From: Chromatiaceae bacterium
GTDB taxonomy: Bacteria > Pseudomonadota > Gammaproteobacteria > Chromatiales > Chromatiaceae
Assembly: GCA_007693535.1 (NCBI GenBank)
Contig: REDK01000078.1
Location: forward strand, 1 to 64,000
Length of the DNA stretch: 64,000 nt
Direction: 5' to 3'
The notes beneath the pieces are model-generated. The model ran no database searches, was not told where the DNA came from, and saw only the letters and a list, made by a program, of their open reading frames with translations. Numbering within the stretch: the first letter of the stretch is position 1; each line of letters starts with the position of its first letter. The translations under genes were made by a program, and so were the position numbers. This document shows, piece by piece, positions 63,087 through 64,000 of this stretch.

Positions 63087-63252
63087 TGGACCAGCCCCCA
63101 CGTCGCCGAGATCCACCGGAATCCAGCACCGCGACGGCGAGGATCGAGGGCGAATTGGCCGGCGACCATTCAGCAATTGGCGATCGCCCCGTTCATCTGG
63201 GTCAGCACCCCAGCCGAGGTGCAACCGCCGACATCCGAGAGGACCTTCCCCA

Positions 63253-64000
63253 CTACCAGCTCGGCCTGATAGGCGCAGCCGACCCTGCCGCCGCAGCCCG
63301 ATTCAGCGCCGAGATGAGCGCCCGCAGCGCGGCGCCGACGCTGTCGCGATCGATCGCGGCCCCGACGACCAGCCGACCGTCGAGGTCGAGCTGCACATAG
63401 GCCGCCGCCTCGGCATCGGTCCCGGCACCGATCGCGTGCTCCTGATAGTCGCGCACATCGATGCTCTGCCCATAGGCGGTAGTCCAGGCTGCGGCAAAGG
63501 CGGCAATGGCGCCCTTCCCTGCCCCGACGATGGTCTGCTCGCGCCCATCCCGCCGCAGCCGCGCCTCGATGCGGTCCTGACCATTGCGGCGCAGGCGATA
63601 GCCAAGCAGGCCGACGGGATCGCGGTCACGGATATATTCAGCGCGGAACAGCGCATGGATGCGCTCCGCATCGATGACGCCGCCGCGCTCCTCACTCTCG
63701 CGCTGCACCACCGCGGCGAATTCGGTCTGCAGCCAGCGCGGCAGACTCAGGCCATAGTCGCGCTCCAGCACGAAGGCGATGCCGCCCTTGCCGGACTGGC
63801 TGTTGACCCGGATCACCGCCTCGTAGCTGCGCCCGAGATCCTGCGGGTCGATGGGCAGATAGGCCACCTGCCAGGGTTGATCGGGCTGTGCCTGCTGGCG
63901 CTGCAGGCATTTGCGAATGGCATCCTGATGGCTGCCGGAGAAGGCGGTATAGACCAGCTCCCCGACCCAGGGATGGCGCGGATGACAGCGGATACCGGTG
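63253..64000 (-). CDS. leuA: 2-isopropylmalate synthase, C-terminal part (truncated by window end)
   Basis: WVGELVYTAFSGSHQDAIRKCLQ...DLGRSYEAVIRVNSQSGKGGIAFVLERDYGLSLPRWLQTEF. Confidence 0.93.
   Translation of the reverse strand, partial: TGIRCHPRHPWVGELVYTAFSGSHQDAIRKCLQRQQAQPDQPWQVAYLPIDPQDLGRSYEAVIRVNSQSGKGGIAFVLERDYGLSLPRWLQTEFAAVVQRESEERGGVIDAERIHALFRAEYIRDRDPVGLLGYRLRRNGQDRIEARLRRDGREQTIVGAGKGAIAAFAAAWTTAYGQSIDVRDYQEHAIGAGTDAEAAAYVQLDLDGRLVVGAAIDRDSVGAALRALISALNRAAAAGSAAPIRPSW

Overview
The window is a GC-rich gammaproteobacterial chromosome segment. Gene content and order suggest a purple-sulfur-bacterium-like (Chromatiaceae) relative, but this is an inference from the sequence alone. 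Most of it is ordinary core genome. The main landmarks are nrdA/nrdB, degP and Hsp20, hemW, bioA, tryptophanase, the thrS-infC-rpmI-rplT-pheS-pheT-ihfA-merR cluster, tRNA-Val(GAC) and tRNA-Pro(GGG), rpmE, an iscR-like regulator, a metH N-terminal module, truD-ispF-ispD-ftsB-eno, selO, rlmB, gspF and the 3' part of leuA. The first ~7.4 kb contains decayed mobile and defence genes: an IS91-like tail carrying a 22-bp palindrome, a serine-recombinase zinc ribbon interrupted by a broken IS1182-like element, a frameshifted RelE-like toxin, an Mrr N-domain scrap and a RayT-like scrap. The most notable non-annotated signal is a dispersed, self-complementary intergenic repeat of about 155 bp. It has four copies (16681-16835 reverse, 19166-~19260 partial, ~31824-31990, 43001-43155); one splits thrS from infC and one abuts the iscR stop codon. 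Other signals include paired NrdR-like boxes upstream of nrdA, a probable AUC start for infC, terminator-like hairpins against the starts of degP and infC, a 15-bp-arm hairpin between a lipocalin and iscR, a metH reading frame that ends at a domain boundary, and a (GGGGCC)4 tract. No CRISPR array or intact phage/defence island was seen. All homology calls are from reading protein motifs; no database search was possible.
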